Origin: Mitsuaria chitosanitabida ATCC BAA-476 = NBRC 102408
GTDB taxonomy: Bacteria; Pseudomonadota; Gammaproteobacteria; Burkholderiales; Burkholderiaceae_C
DNA length: 64,000 bases
Assembly (NCBI RefSeq): GCF_001598255.1
Contig: NZ_BCYP01000026.1
Coordinates: 123,969-187,968, forward strand
Direction: 5' to 3'
The position numbers and the translations under genes were made by a program. Below the pieces are notes generated by a model. The model was not told where the DNA came from. It was given only the letters and a program-made list of their open reading frames with translations, and searched no databases. Below, piece after piece: positions 7,028 through 18,095 of this stretch (position 1 is the stretch's first letter; the number at the start of each line of letters is the position of its first letter).

Positions 7028-9871
7028 TCAGGCCACCGTGCGAGTCTCGCCGTCGCCGTACAGGTTGCTCTCGCAGCGGCCGCAGATCGTCGGATGCGCC
7101 GGATTCACGCCGACGTCGGCGCGGTAGTGCCAGCAGCGCTCGCACTTCTGCTGCTCGGACGGGGTGACCGTCACGCTCAGTTCCTGCGCCGCGGCGACCG
7201 TGGCCGCCGAGGTGATCAGCACGAACTTCAGGTCCTCGCCCAGGCTGGCCAGCAGCGCCAGGTCTTCCGAGTTCACGCCCAGCGCCACTTCCGCCTGCAG
7301 CGACGAGCCGATCGCGCCGGTCTTGCGTACGTCCTCGATCGCCTTGTTCACCGCATCGCGGATCTCGTGGATGCGGTTCCACTTGGCGATCAGGCCGTCG
7401 TCATGCGCCACGCCGAAGGACCAGTAGGTCTCGGTGAAGATGGTCTCGCCGACCTGTTTGCCGGCGAAGACCTTCCACGCCTCTTCCGCGGTGAAGCTCA
7501 GGAACGGGGCCATCCAGCGCAGCATCGCGTGCGTGATGTGCCACAGCGCCGTCTGCGCCGAGCGGCGCGCCAGCGACTTCGGGGCCGTCGTGTACAGCCG
7601 GTCCTTCAGCACGTCCAGGTAGAAGGCGCCCAGGTCCTCCGAGCAGTACACCTGCAGCTTGGCCACCACCGGGTGGAATTCATAGCGCTGGTAATGCGCC
7701 AGGATCTCCTGCTGGAACTGCGCGGCGCGGGCCAGCGCATAGCGGTCGGCCTCCAGCAGCTGGTCCAGCGGGACCGCGTCGGTCGCGGCGTCGAAGTCCG
7801 AGGTGTTGGCCAGCAAGAAGCGCAGCGTGTTGCGGATGCGGCGGTAGCCGTCCACGACACGGTCCAGGATCTTCTTGTCGCCGGCGATGTCGCCCGAGTA
7901 ATCGGACGCCGCCACCCACAGCCGGATGATCTCGGCGCCCAGCGACTTGCTGGTCTCCTGCGGGTCCACGCCATTGCCCAGCGACTTGCTCATCTTGCGG
8001 CCCTGGCTGTCCACGGTGAAGCCGTGGGTCAGCAGCCCGCGATAGGGCGCGCGGCCGTTGATCGCGCAGGAGATCAGCAGCGAGGAGTGGAACCAGCCGC
8101 GATGCTGGTCATGGCCTTCCAGGTAGAGGTCGGCTTCCGGGCCGGTCTCGTGCGCCGCGCCGGCGTGCGAGCCCTTGAGCACGTGCTGGAAGGTCGATCC
8201 CGAGTCGAACCACACGTCCAGGATGTCCTGGCCCTTGGAGTACTGCTCGGCCTCGGCGCCCAGCCACTCGGCCGGATCCAGCTTGGACCAGGCCTCGACG
8301 CCACCGGCCTCGACCAGTTGCGCGGCGCGCTCGATGAACTCCAGCGTCTTCGGGTGCGGCTGGCCGCTGTCCTTGTGCAGGAAGATCGGGAGCGGCACGC
8401 CCCAGCTGCGCTGGCGCGAGATGCACCAGTCGGGACGGCCGGCGATCATGTCGTGCAGGCGCGCGCGGCCGTTCTCGGGATAGAAGCTGGTCTGCTCGAT
8501 GGCGTCCAGCGCCAGCTGGCGCAGCGTCTTCTCGGCCTTGTCGACGGTGAACACGCCGTCGCCCTCGTCCATGCGCACGAACCACTGCGCCGCGGCACGG
8601 TAGATCACCGGGCTCTTGTGGCGCCAGCAGTGCGGATAGCTGTGGCTGATCTTGCTCTGCGCCATCAGGCGGCCGGCGTCCAGCAGCGCCTGCGCGATGA
8701 CCGGGTTGGCCTTCCAGATGTGCTGGCCGCCGAAAAAGGGGAGCTCGGCCTCATAGACGCCGTTGCCCTGGACCGGGTTCAGGATGTCCTTGAAGGCCAG
8801 GCCGTGCGACATGCAGGAGTTGAAGTCGTCCACGCCGTAAGCGGGGGCCGAGTGGACCACGCCGGTGCCGTCGTCGGCGGTGGCGTAGTCGGCCAGGTAG
8901 ACCGGGCTCTCCCGGTCATAGCCCGGGTGCACATGGGCCAGCGGATGCTTGAACTTGAGCAGCTCGAGCGATTTGCCCGGCGTGACGGCGACCTGCTGGC
9001 CCTCGATGCCCCAGCGGGCCAGGCACTTCTCGACCAGCGCCTCGGCCACGACGAAGTAGCCGCGCTCGGTGTCGACCAGCGCGTACGGGAGTTCCGGGTT
9101 CAGGTTGAGCGCCTGGTTGGCCGGGATGGTCCAGGGCGTCGTGGTCCAGATGACGGTGAACGCCTCCTTGTCCAGCTTGTCTAGGCCGAAGGCCGCGGCC
9201 AGCTTCTGCGGCTCGGCGCTCAGGAAGGCGACGTCGACGGCGGGCGAGTGCTTGTCGGCGTACTCGATCTCGAACTCGGCCAGCGAGGAGCCGCAGTCGA
9301 AGCACCAGTACACGGGCTTCAGACCGCGATAGACGAAGCCGCGCTCGAACAGGCGCTTGAGGACGCGGATCTCGCCGGCCTCGTTCTTGAAGTCCATCGT
9401 GCGGTAGGGGCGGTCCCAGTCGCCGAGAACGCCCAGACGCTTGAAGTCGGTGCGCTGCTGGTCGATCTGCTCGCCCGCGTACTTGCGGCTCTTGGCCTGC
9501 ACCTCGTCGCGCGGCAGGCCGCGGCCGAAGGTCTTCTCGATCTGGTTCTCGATGGGCAGGCCGTGGCAGTCCCAACCCGGGATGTAGGCGGCGTCGAAGC
9601 CCTCGAGCTGACGCGCCTTGACGATCATGTCCTTGAGGATCTTGTTGACCGCGTGACCCATGTGGATCTGACCGTTGGCGTAGGGCGGGCCGTCGTGCAG
9701 CACGAACTTGGGCTTGCCGCAACGCGAATCCCGCAGGCGCTGGTAGATGCCCTGGTCTTCCCATTCCTTGACCCAGCCCGGCTCGCGCTTGGGCAGGTCG
9801 CCGCGCATCGGGAACGCGGTGTCGGGCAGGTTGAGCGTCGAGCGGTAGTCGGGCTTGGACGTGTCGGTCAT
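7028..9871 (-). CDS. ileS: Isoleucine-tRNA ligase
   Basis: 947 aa, full length for bacterial class I IleRS. The HIGH-like motif is in [17 protein letters not shown] (residues 61-75), followed by [16 protein letters not shown]. The editing domain carries [15 protein letters not shown]. The KMSKS loop is in [14 protein letters not shown], with the anticodon-binding domain after it and a C-terminal zinc finger ([12 protein letters not shown], then [10 protein letters not shown]). It charges tRNA-Ile and clears Val-tRNA-Ile. ribF lies 121 nt upstream on the same strand, the usual ribF-ileS arrangement. The usual downstream partner lspA is absent; a convergent protease gene sits there instead. Confidence 0.98.
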   Translation of the reverse strand: MTDTSKPDYRSTLNLPDTAFPMRGDLPKREPGWVKEWEDQGIYQRLRDSRCGKPKFVLHDGPPYANGQIHMGHAVNKILKDMIVKARQLEGFDAAYIPGWDCHGLPIENQIEKTFGRGLPRDEVQAKSRKYAGEQIDQQRTDFKRLGVLGDWDRPYRTMDFKNEAGEIRVLKRLFERGFVYRGLKPVYWCFDCGSSLAEFEIEYADKHSPAVDVAFLSAEPQKLAAAFGLDKLDKEAFTVIWTTTPWTIPANQALNLNPELPYALVDTERGYFVVAEALVEKCLARWGIEGQQVAVTPGKSLELLKFKHPLAHVHPGYDRESPVYLADYATADDGTGVVHSAPAYGVDDFNSCMSHGLAFKDILNPVQGNGVYEAELPFFGGQHIWKANPVIAQALLDAGRLMAQSKISHSYPHCWRHKSPVIYRAAAQWFVRMDEGDGVFTVDKAEKTLRQLALDAIEQTSFYPENGRARLHDMIAGRPDWCISRQRSWGVPLPIFLHKDSGQPHPKTLEFIERAAQLVEAGGVEAWSKLDPAEWLGAEAEQYSKGQDILDVWFDSGSTFQHVLKGSHAGAAHETGPEADLYLEGHDQHRGWFHSSLLISCAINGRAPYRGLLTHGFTVDSQGRKMSKSLGNGVDPQETSKSLGAEIIRLWVAASDYSGDIAGDKKILDRVVDGYRRIRNTLRFLLANTSDFDAATDAVPLDQLLEADRYALARAAQFQQEILAHYQRYEFHPVVAKLQVYCSEDLGAFYLDVLKDRLYTTAPKSLARRSAQTALWHITHAMLRWMAPFLSFTAEEAWKVFAGKQVGETIFTETYWSFGVAHDDGLIAKWNRIHEIRDAVNKAIEDVRKTGAIGSSLQAEVALGVNSEDLALLASLGEDLKFVLITSAATVAAAQELSVTVTPSEQQKCERCWHYRADVGVNPAHPTICGRCESNLYGDGETRTVA

Positions 9872-9992
9872 GGCAGCGGCAATCGAAGAGGGCGGCCCCG
9901 GATGCGGTCGGGGCGGCGAGGAACGAAGGGTGGGGCGCGGGGGCGGTGGGACGCCGCGCGCCGGCTGAACGCGGGAGAGGGCGGTCAGCCCG

Positions 9993-11048
9993 TCAAATTC
10001 GGTCGCGCGTGGTCTGGCGGCGGACGGCGGCGTGCGGGCCCGCCTGTTGCGCGAAGAACTCGCGCGCCTGACGGACGTCCTCGCGGATCGCGGCCGTCAA
10101 CGAATCGAGCCCGTCGAAACGGGCTTCATCGCGCAATTTTTGGAGGAGTTCCACGCGCACGAGTTTACCGTAGGCCTCGCCGGGGCCCAGGCGGGCGGCC
10201 AGCGCGGCCGGCCAGTCCAGCGCGTGGACCTCCAGCAGCACGCGGCCGGCGTCCTCGACGGTGGGTCGCACCCCCAGCGAGGCCACCCCATCGAGCACCG
10301 TTCCGCAGTCGCCGTCGATGCCGTGCACCCGCACCGCGAAGATCCCGTGCGCGGCCGGCTTCTCATGGTCGAAGCGCAGATTCAGCGTGCGGAAGCCGTC
10401 GGCCGCGCCGGGCGCGGTCTCGGCCAGCTGGCGGCCCAGCTTCTGGCCGTGGATCACGTGACCGGAGATCGAGTAGGGCCGCCCCAGCAGCCGCGCCGCG
10501 CCGTCCATGTCGCCGGCGGCCAGCGCCTCGCGCACCGCGGAGCTGGACACGCGCAGGCCGTGCACCTCGTAGCTCATCATCCGCGCCACGTCGAAGCCCT
10601 GGCGCTGCCCGGCCGCGTCCAGCGTCGCGTAGTCGCCCTGGCGCTTGGCGCCGAAGCGGAAGTCGTCGCCGACCAGCACGTACTTCGTGCCCAGCCCGTC
10701 GATCAGCACCTGCTGGATGAAGTCCTGGGCGGGCAGCGAGGCCAGCGCCTCGTCGAAGCGCAGCACCACGACCTGGTCGATGCCGCAGCGCTCCAGCTCC
10801 TGCAGCTTGTCGCGCAGCGTGGCGATGCGGGCGGGGGAGAGCTCCGGCTTGTTCATCTTCTTGGCGAAGAAGTCGCGCGGATGCGGCTCGAAGGTCAGCA
10901 CGCAGGTCGGGAGGCCGCGATGGCGGGCCTCGGAGAGCAGCAGCGCCAGCATGGCCTGGTGGCCGCGATGGACGCCGTCGAAGTTGCCGATCGTCAGCGC
11001 GCACTGCGCCGCGATGCCCGGATGGTGGAAGCCGCGGAAAACCTGCAT
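9993..11048 (-). CDS. ribF: Bifunctional riboflavin kinase/FAD synthetase
   Basis: 351 aa. The N-terminal FAD synthetase nucleotidyltransferase domain shows [28 protein letters not shown] and [13 protein letters not shown]. The C-terminal flavokinase domain shows [20 protein letters not shown] and [13 protein letters not shown]. It converts riboflavin to FMN and then to FAD. It precedes ileS on the same strand and follows an unrelated hybrid kinase gene after a 75-nt gap. The C-terminal tail after [20 protein letters not shown] is about 20 residues longer than in most homologues. Confidence 0.96.
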   Translation of the reverse strand: MQVFRGFHHPGIAAQCALTIGNFDGVHRGHQAMLALLLSEARHRGLPTCVLTFEPHPRDFFAKKMNKPELSPARIATLRDKLQELERCGIDQVVVLRFDEALASLPAQDFIQQVLIDGLGTKYVLVGDDFRFGAKRQGDYATLDAAGQRQGFDVARMMSYEVHGLRVSSSAVREALAAGDMDGAARLLGRPYSISGHVIHGQKLGRQLAETAPGAADGFRTLNLRFDHEKPAAHGIFAVRVHGIDGDCGTVLDGVASLGVRPTVEDAGRVLLEVHALDWPAALAARLGPGEAYGKLVRVELLQKLRDEARFDGLDSLTAAIREDVRQAREFFAQQAGPHAAVRRQTTRDRI

Positions 11049-11123
11049 GGGCGGGGATTATCTGCCGGCCGGAAGGCCCGGCGAGTCGACCGGGACAATC
11101 CCGGCGCGCCGGGGCGATGCCGC

Positions 11124-12968
<1,845 letters not shown>

Positions 12969-13083
12969 ACGACACGGCCGTCGAGGAATCCGGCCGATAC
13001 GCCCCTCCAGGCGTGATGCGCCGCCGCAGGGCGACGCTTTGTGCCGCGTTTCTACCCGGGGAATGTGACGAGTTGTCTCGGGA

Positions 13084-13102
13084 CCTTCCCGGAGGGGGAA
13101 GG
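13084..13102 (-). terminator. Hairpin after the rsuA operon
   Basis: Stem CCTTCCC/GGGAAGG with a 5-nt loop, 34 nt past the rsuA stop on the minus strand. There is no clear T-run. Confidence 0.4.
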
Positions 13103-13135
13103 CGCGAGCGCGGTGCGAAACGCGCCCGATCGGGG

Positions 13136-13918
13136 TCAGGCGCCGTCGCCGGGCTCCGACATCGCCAGTGCCCGCTGAGCGTCGTCCATCCAGAGCCAGC
13201 CGCCGACGGGCAGGTCGGCCGGCAGGTCCAGCGCGCCGATGCGCTGGCGGTGCAGCGTCAGCACGCGGTTGCCGACGGCGGCCACCATGCGCTTGGCCTG
13301 GTGGTAGCGGCCCTCGGTCAGCGCCATCTCCAGGCGGCCGTCGGGCAGGGCGCGCGCCGACACGGCGTTGACCGGCTCCTCGGCCAGTCGGGGATTGCGC
13401 TCCTCGAGCAGCACGCCTTCGACCAGCCGGCGCAGCTGCGCCTCGTCCAGCGGGGCCTTGCAGCTGGCCTGGTAGAGCTTGGGCACGTGGTACTTCGGGC
13501 TGGTCAGCTTGTGCTGCAGCGGGCCGTCGTCGGTCAGCAGCAGCAGGCCGGTGGTGTCCTCGTCCAGGCGGCCGACGGGCTGGATGTCGCGGTTGCGCAG
13601 CGGCTCCGGCAGCAGCGAGAACACGCTCGGATGGTGGCTGGGCTTGCGGGAGCACTCGTAGCCCGCGGGCTTGTGCAGCAGGATCAGCGCCTTCTCATGG
13701 AAGGGCCAGGTCTTGCCTTCGACCTCGAAGACCAGGCCCTCGGTGGGGAAGGCCTGCTGCGGGTCCTCGACGACCTCGCCGCCGATGGACACCAGGCCGT
13801 GGTCGACCAGCGCGGCGCAATGGCGGCGGGTGCCGAAGCCCTGGCTGAAGAGGATCTGGGCGATGGCGACGGGTTTGGCGGCCTTGGCGGACTTCGTGGA
13901 TGGGGGGACGGAACTCAT
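13136..13918 (-). CDS. rsuA: 16S rRNA pseudouridine synthase RsuA family
   Basis: 260 aa. The N-terminal S4 RNA-binding region (ILFSQGFGTRRHCAALVDHGLVSIGG, about residues 20-60) is followed by the pseudouridine synthase core with LHKPAGYECS, the catalytic Asp in PVGRLDEDTTGLLLLTDDG, and LTEGRYHQAKRMVAAVGN. RsuA modifies U516 of 16S rRNA. The start ATG overlaps the stop of the P1 peptidase gene (ATGA), so it is the last gene of a three-gene operon. RluE/RluF relatives cannot be excluded, but the sequence order fits RsuA best. Confidence 0.9.
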   Translation of the reverse strand: MSSVPPSTKSAKAAKPVAIAQILFSQGFGTRRHCAALVDHGLVSIGGEVVEDPQQAFPTEGLVFEVEGKTWPFHEKALILLHKPAGYECSRKPSHHPSVFSLLPEPLRNRDIQPVGRLDEDTTGLLLLTDDGPLQHKLTSPKYHVPKLYQASCKAPLDEAQLRRLVEGVLLEERNPRLAEEPVNAVSARALPDGRLEMALTEGRYHQAKRMVAAVGNRVLTLHRQRIGALDLPADLPVGGWLWMDDAQRALAMSEPGDGA

Positions 13919-14871
13919 GGGCGCGATTGTCGCGCGGCCGCCCGGACCGCATCCACGATGGCCCGCGCCACCACCTCCGCGGCCACCGCGCCCAGGCGCG
14001 TCATGTCGCCGTCGACCTGCGCCGCCCCGGTGGCCAGCGCGAACATCACGTCCCCGTCCATCACCGTGTGCACCGGTCGGATCGCGATGGCCAGCCCATC
14101 GTGGGCGATCTGCGCCAGCTTGGTGGCCTGTGCCTTGGTCAGCCGCGCGTCGGTGGCGATGACGCCGATCGTCGTGGCGCTGCCGGCCAGGGCGCCGCCG
14201 ACCGGCTCGCCCGCCAGCAGGGCCTGGACGGTGGAGCGCGGCTGGCCGTCCGCGCCGCGCGTGCCGGCGATCACCCGGCCGGCCGGGTCGACCACGTCGC
14301 CCACCGCGTTGACCGCGACCATCGCCGCCAGCGTCACGTCCCCCACGCGGACCGAGGCCATGCCCAGCCCGCCCTTCATCGCGCGGTCCACGCCCATCAG
14401 CTTGCCGACCGTCGCGCCGGCGCCGGCGCCGAGGCGGCCTCGCCCGCGCTCCGCGCTCGTGGCCGCCTCGCAGGCCGCGCGTCCGGCGGCGGCGTCGGGC
14501 GCGGTGTCGGCCCCATGCAGCCACAGGTCGAAGAGCACCGCCGCCGGCACGATGGGCACGCGCACGTCGCCGACCGCGAAGCCGTGGCCGTGCTCGGCCA
14601 GCCAGCGCATCGCGCCGTCCGCCGCGGCCAGGCCGAAGGCGCTGCCCCCGGTCAGCATCACCGCATGGACCTGCTGGACCGTGTTCTCGGGGCGCAGCAG
14701 CTCGGTGTCGCGGGTGCCGGGCGCCGCGCCGCGCACGTCGATGCCCGCGGTCGCGCCGGCCTCGCACAGCACGACGCTGCAGCCGGTCGGAACGCCGGGG
14801 TGGGTGTAGTGGCCGACCTTCAGGCCGGCGACATCGCAGAGGCTGCCGATGTCCTCGGGCGCCGCGCTCAC
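13915..14871 (-). CDS. P1 family peptidase (DmpA/S58-like, self-processing)
   Basis: 318 aa from a GTG start at 14871 that overlaps the upstream stop (GTGA). Family motifs: VGHYTHPGVPTGCSVVLCE, MLTGGSAFGLAAADGAMRWL, MKGGLGMASVRVGD, AMVAVNAVGDVVDP and GSATTIGVIATDARLTKAQ. The last contains the Ser/Thr expected at the autocleavage site of DmpA-type N-terminal nucleophile aminopeptidases. No signal peptide, so cytoplasmic. Substrates range from D-amino-acid esters to beta-peptides in relatives; the natural substrate is unknown here. It is translationally coupled on both sides, to the DUF3617 gene and to rsuA. Confidence 0.88.
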   Translation of the reverse strand: MSAAPEDIGSLCDVAGLKVGHYTHPGVPTGCSVVLCEAGATAGIDVRGAAPGTRDTELLRPENTVQQVHAVMLTGGSAFGLAAADGAMRWLAEHGHGFAVGDVRVPIVPAAVLFDLWLHGADTAPDAAAGRAACEAATSAERGRGRLGAGAGATVGKLMGVDRAMKGGLGMASVRVGDVTLAAMVAVNAVGDVVDPAGRVIAGTRGADGQPRSTVQALLAGEPVGGALAGSATTIGVIATDARLTKAQATKLAQIAHDGLAIAIRPVHTVMDGDVMFALATGAAQVDGDMTRLGAVAAEVVARAIVDAVRAAARQSRP

Positions 14872-15461
14872 GGCGTGACGCGCGGGGGGCGGGTGCCCTC
14901 CGCGTCCTTCGCGGTCTGGGGCTTGATCGATCCGCAGTCGCTGCCCAGCCAGCGGGCCTCGCCGGTGGCGCGCATGGTCTCGGTCTTGCCGTCGCGCTGC
15001 ATGCGGACGTCCGACTTGGTCAGGTAATGGTCCGGTCCGTCGAGGGTGATCTCGTTGGTCCCCTCGGACGTCGGATTCGCGCAGCGAAAGGTCACCATCA
15101 GCGTGTTGCCGCTGCGCTGGGTGCTGTGTTCGCACTTCCCGTCGGCGCGGTTGGGCAGCAGGGCGCGGTCCGCCTGCTCCTTGGTGACGCAGGCCTTGAG
15201 CGTCACCTCGCCGGCGGCGAAGTCCATGCTCAGGCCATGCTGCGCCATCATGGTCTCCATCTGCTTGCGCTGCTCCGGCGGGAGCGCCGCCATCTGCTTC
15301 TGCATCTGCGCCATCTGCGCCTGGCGTTGGCCGTCGAACTGCGGCCGCTGCTTCATCTCCCACAGCCCGGGCTTGATGTCCTGGGCGAGGGCGGGCAGGG
15401 CGGAGAGGACGCCGGCTGCGCAGAGCAGGCCGGCGGTCCGGAAGCGGGCGGCGAAAGGCAT
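14868..15461 (-). CDS. DUF3617 family exported protein
   Basis: 197 aa with a signal peptide (MPFAARFRTAGLLCAAGVLSALPALAQ). The mature part begins DIKPGLWEMKQRP, the usual opening of DUF3617 proteins. It has a Gln/Met-rich helix (QMAQMQKQMAALPPEQRKQM) and a single Cys pair region (CVTKEQADRAL, GKCEHSTQ). Periplasmic, function unknown. GGGAG precedes the ATG. First gene of the operon with the P1 peptidase and rsuA. Confidence 0.88.
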   Translation of the reverse strand: MPFAARFRTAGLLCAAGVLSALPALAQDIKPGLWEMKQRPQFDGQRQAQMAQMQKQMAALPPEQRKQMETMMAQHGLSMDFAAGEVTLKACVTKEQADRALLPNRADGKCEHSTQRSGNTLMVTFRCANPTSEGTNEITLDGPDHYLTKSDVRMQRDGKTETMRATGEARWLGSDCGSIKPQTAKDAEGTRPPRVTP

Positions 15462-15561
15462 GGTGGACTCCCGCGCCGCGCGGGGGGCGCGGCGAGTGCC
15501 ACCGAGTTTAGGCGCGACCCGTCCCGACGAGGCGTGACGAGTCGCGTCCGGGCGCGTCGCC

Positions 15562-16683
15562 TCAGGCGAAGACGCCGGCGGTGTCCGCCATGCGGCTGCT
15601 GACCTCGCCCAGGTGATGCATCGAGTCGCCGTACTGCATTTCCATCACGGTCAGCCGCTTGAAGTAGTGGCTGCCGATGTACTCGTCGGTGACGCCGATG
15701 CCGCCGTGCAGCTGCGTGCACTGCTGGCCGACGAAGCGCATCGACTGGCCCAGCTGCACTTTGGCCTGCGACACCGCGCGCCGGCGCGCCTCGTCGGACT
15801 CGCCCAGCTTCAGCGTGGCGAAGTAGCTCATCGAGCGCGCCAGCTCCAGCTGCATCTTCACGTCGGCGATGCGGTGGCGCAGGGCCTGGAAGCTGGCGAT
15901 GGCGACGCCGAACTGCTTGCGCGTGTTCAGGTAGTCCGCCGTCAGCGCGACGTAGCGATCCATCACGCCGACCGCCTCGGCGGCCTGCGCCGCGATGGCG
16001 ATGTCGACGGCCAGCGCCAGCGTGGCCAGGCCGCGATCCGGGCCGACCAGCAGCGTCGCCGGCGCGTCCTTCAGCGTCAGCTCCGCGGCGCGCGAGCCGT
16101 CGTGCAGCGCATAGCCCCGCAGCGTCACGCCGGGCGCGTCCTTGGCGACCAGGTAGAGCGCGATGCCCGCATCGGCGCCGCCGGCGCGCGCGGGGACGAT
16201 GAAGGCGTCGGCCTGATCCCCGGCCGGGACCACGCTCTTGAGGCCGCTCAGGCGGTGATCGGCGCTGGCCAGCGTGTCGCAGACGTCCAGGCGATAGCGC
16301 GCGCGGCGCTCCTGATGCGCCAGCACCACCAGCGCGTCGCCCGAGGCGATGCGCGGCAGCCACTCGGCCTGTGCGGCCTCGCTCGCGCGGGCCAGCACGG
16401 CCGGCGCCACCAGCGCGCCTTGCGCATACGGCTCCATCACCAGGCCGCGGCCCAGTTCCTCCATCACCACCATCGCCTCGACCGGGCCGAAGCCCAGGCC
16501 GCCATGCGCCTCGGGCACGGCCAGCGCGGTCAGGCCCAGGCCGGCCAGGCCGTTCCAGGTCTCGCGCGAGAACCCGCCCGCCCGGACGATGCCGCGACGG
16601 TGCTCGAAGCCGTAATCCTTCTCCACGTAGCGCTGCACCGCGTCGCGCAGCGAGATCTGGTCGTCGGTGAAATCGAAGTCCAT
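15562..16683 (-). CDS. Acyl-CoA dehydrogenase, PimD-like small subunit
   Basis: 373 aa. An N-terminal helical domain (MDFDFTDDQISLRDAVQRYV) is followed by LAVPEAHGGLGFGPVEAMVVMEELGRG, a divergent middle beta domain, and a C-terminal flavin-binding bundle with TRKQFGVAIASFQALRHRIADV, QLHGGIGVTDEYIGSHYFKRL. It oxidises acyl-CoA to enoyl-CoA with FAD. It follows a second, different acyl-CoA dehydrogenase by 34 nt. The pair resembles PimC/PimD, the large and small subunits of pimeloyl-CoA dehydrogenase, where two unlike chains form one enzyme. The true acyl chain is not predictable here. Confidence 0.9.
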   Translation of the reverse strand: MDFDFTDDQISLRDAVQRYVEKDYGFEHRRGIVRAGGFSRETWNGLAGLGLTALAVPEAHGGLGFGPVEAMVVMEELGRGLVMEPYAQGALVAPAVLARASEAAQAEWLPRIASGDALVVLAHQERRARYRLDVCDTLASADHRLSGLKSVVPAGDQADAFIVPARAGGADAGIALYLVAKDAPGVTLRGYALHDGSRAAELTLKDAPATLLVGPDRGLATLALAVDIAIAAQAAEAVGVMDRYVALTADYLNTRKQFGVAIASFQALRHRIADVKMQLELARSMSYFATLKLGESDEARRRAVSQAKVQLGQSMRFVGQQCTQLHGGIGVTDEYIGSHYFKRLTVMEMQYGDSMHHLGEVSSRMADTAGVFA

Positions 16684-16717
16684 GTGTCTGTCTCCTCGTG
16701 TCTGCCGCGGGCGGGGC

Positions 16718-17896
16718 TCAGCCGAGCACGGTCTGGGCGACGATGTTGCGCTGCACCTCGTTGGAGCCGCCGTAGATCGTCGTCTTGCGATAGTTGAAGT
16801 AGTGGCTCGCGAGCGGCGCGCAGTGGGCCGCGCCGACCTGGTCGCCCTGCCAGCCGGCCTCCATGGCCTCCTGGATGAAGGGCGTCGCGTAGGGCCCGGC
16901 GGCCAGCATCATGAGCTCGGTGTAGCGCTGCTGGATCTCGCTGCCGCGGATCTTGAGCAGGCCCGCCACGTCCAGCGACTGCTTGCCGCTCTTCTCGGCC
17001 GACAGCACGCGCAGCACCATCATCTCCAGCGCCACGATGTCGACTTCCAGCAGCGCGATCTGGTCGCGGAAGCGCGCGTCCTCGTAGACGCCCTCGGCCT
17101 TGGCGATGCGCTTGAGCCGTTCGAGCTCGCGCTTGCCGCGGTTGACGTCGGCGATGTTGGTGCGCTCGTGCGCGAGCAGGTACTTGGCGTAGGTCCAGCC
17201 CTTGTTCTCCTCGCCCACCAGGTTCTCGGCCGGCACCTCGACGTTGTCGAAGAAGACCTCGTTCACCTCGTGCTCACCGTCGAGCATGATGATCGGCCGC
17301 ACGGTCACGCCGGGCGACTTCATGTCGATCAGCAGGAAGGAGATGCCGGCCTGCGGCTTGACGCTGGCGTCGGTGCGCACCAGGCAGAAGATCCAGTCGC
17401 CGTACTGGCCCAGCGTGGTCCAGGTCTTCTGGCCGTTGACGATGTAGGTGTCGCCGCGCTTCTCGGCGCGGGTCTTGACCGAGGCCAGGTCCGAGCCCGA
17501 GCCCGGTTCGCTGTAGCCCTGGCTCCACCAGACGTCGCCGCTCATGATCCCGGGGAGGTGGCGCTCCTGCTGCTCGCGCGAGCCGAAGGCCATGATCACC
17601 GGCGCCACCATCACCGGGCCGAAGGGCACGACGCGCGGCGCGCCCGCCAGCGCGCATTCCTCCTCGAACAGATGGCGCTGCACGGCGTTCCAGCCCGGGC
17701 CGCCGAACTGCCTGGGCCAGGCCCAGCCGTGCCAGCCCTGCTTGCCCAGGATGCGCGCCCAGCGCTGCAGATCGTCCTTGTTCAGGCGCAGCGCGTGGTG
17801 CACCTTGTGGCTGATGTCCTTGGGCAGGTGGTCCGCCACCCATTGCCGGATCTCGGCCCGGAAGGCCTGTTCCTCAGGCGTGAAATTCAGGTCCAT
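16718..17896 (-). CDS. Acyl-CoA dehydrogenase, PimC-like large subunit
   Basis: 392 aa from MDLNFTPEEQAFRAEIRQW; GGAGAC lies just upstream, and longer readings lack conservation. It has the acyl-CoA dehydrogenase signatures WWSQGYSEPGSGSDLASVKTRA and YIVNGQKTWTTLGQYGDW, and a C-terminal motif YGGSNEVQRNIVAQ. Homologues are commonly named pimeloyl-CoA dehydrogenase large subunit. Co-transcribed with the PimD-like gene. A palindrome-like site about 80 nt upstream (17976-17991) may be the binding site of a TetR-type fatty acid regulator. Confidence 0.92.
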   Translation of the reverse strand: MDLNFTPEEQAFRAEIRQWVADHLPKDISHKVHHALRLNKDDLQRWARILGKQGWHGWAWPRQFGGPGWNAVQRHLFEEECALAGAPRVVPFGPVMVAPVIMAFGSREQQERHLPGIMSGDVWWSQGYSEPGSGSDLASVKTRAEKRGDTYIVNGQKTWTTLGQYGDWIFCLVRTDASVKPQAGISFLLIDMKSPGVTVRPIIMLDGEHEVNEVFFDNVEVPAENLVGEENKGWTYAKYLLAHERTNIADVNRGKRELERLKRIAKAEGVYEDARFRDQIALLEVDIVALEMMVLRVLSAEKSGKQSLDVAGLLKIRGSEIQQRYTELMMLAAGPYATPFIQEAMEAGWQGDQVGAAHCAPLASHYFNYRKTTIYGGSNEVQRNIVAQTVLG

Positions 17897-17975
17897 GTCT
17901 TGTCTCCAGGTCTTGCTGTCGTCTGGCTGGTCGTGATCGCCCGGGACTGGCCCGGACTGGACTGCGACGGTTTTT

Positions 17976-17991
17976 AGCACGAGCGTTCGCT
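17976..17991. promoter_or_regulatory. Candidate TetR-type operator upstream of acyl-CoA dehydrogenases
   Basis: AGCACGAGCGTTCGCT lies between runs of five T on each side, in an otherwise GC-rich divergent intergenic region. Its centre CGAGCGTTCG is 8/10 symmetric. Such pseudo-palindromes with an ACGA..CGTTCG core are typical operators of TetR-type regulators of acyl-CoA metabolism. It sits 80 nt upstream of the PimC-like start and 105 nt upstream of the isoaspartyl peptidase gene. Confidence 0.4.
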
Positions 17992-18095
17992 TTTTCCGTG
18001 TCCCGACCGGGACAAGCCCAGGGACATGCCGGAGGCCGGCGCCCGGCGAGAATGCGGCGCCCCTTGACCGTTCCGTCATCGCTCGAAAGCCACCC

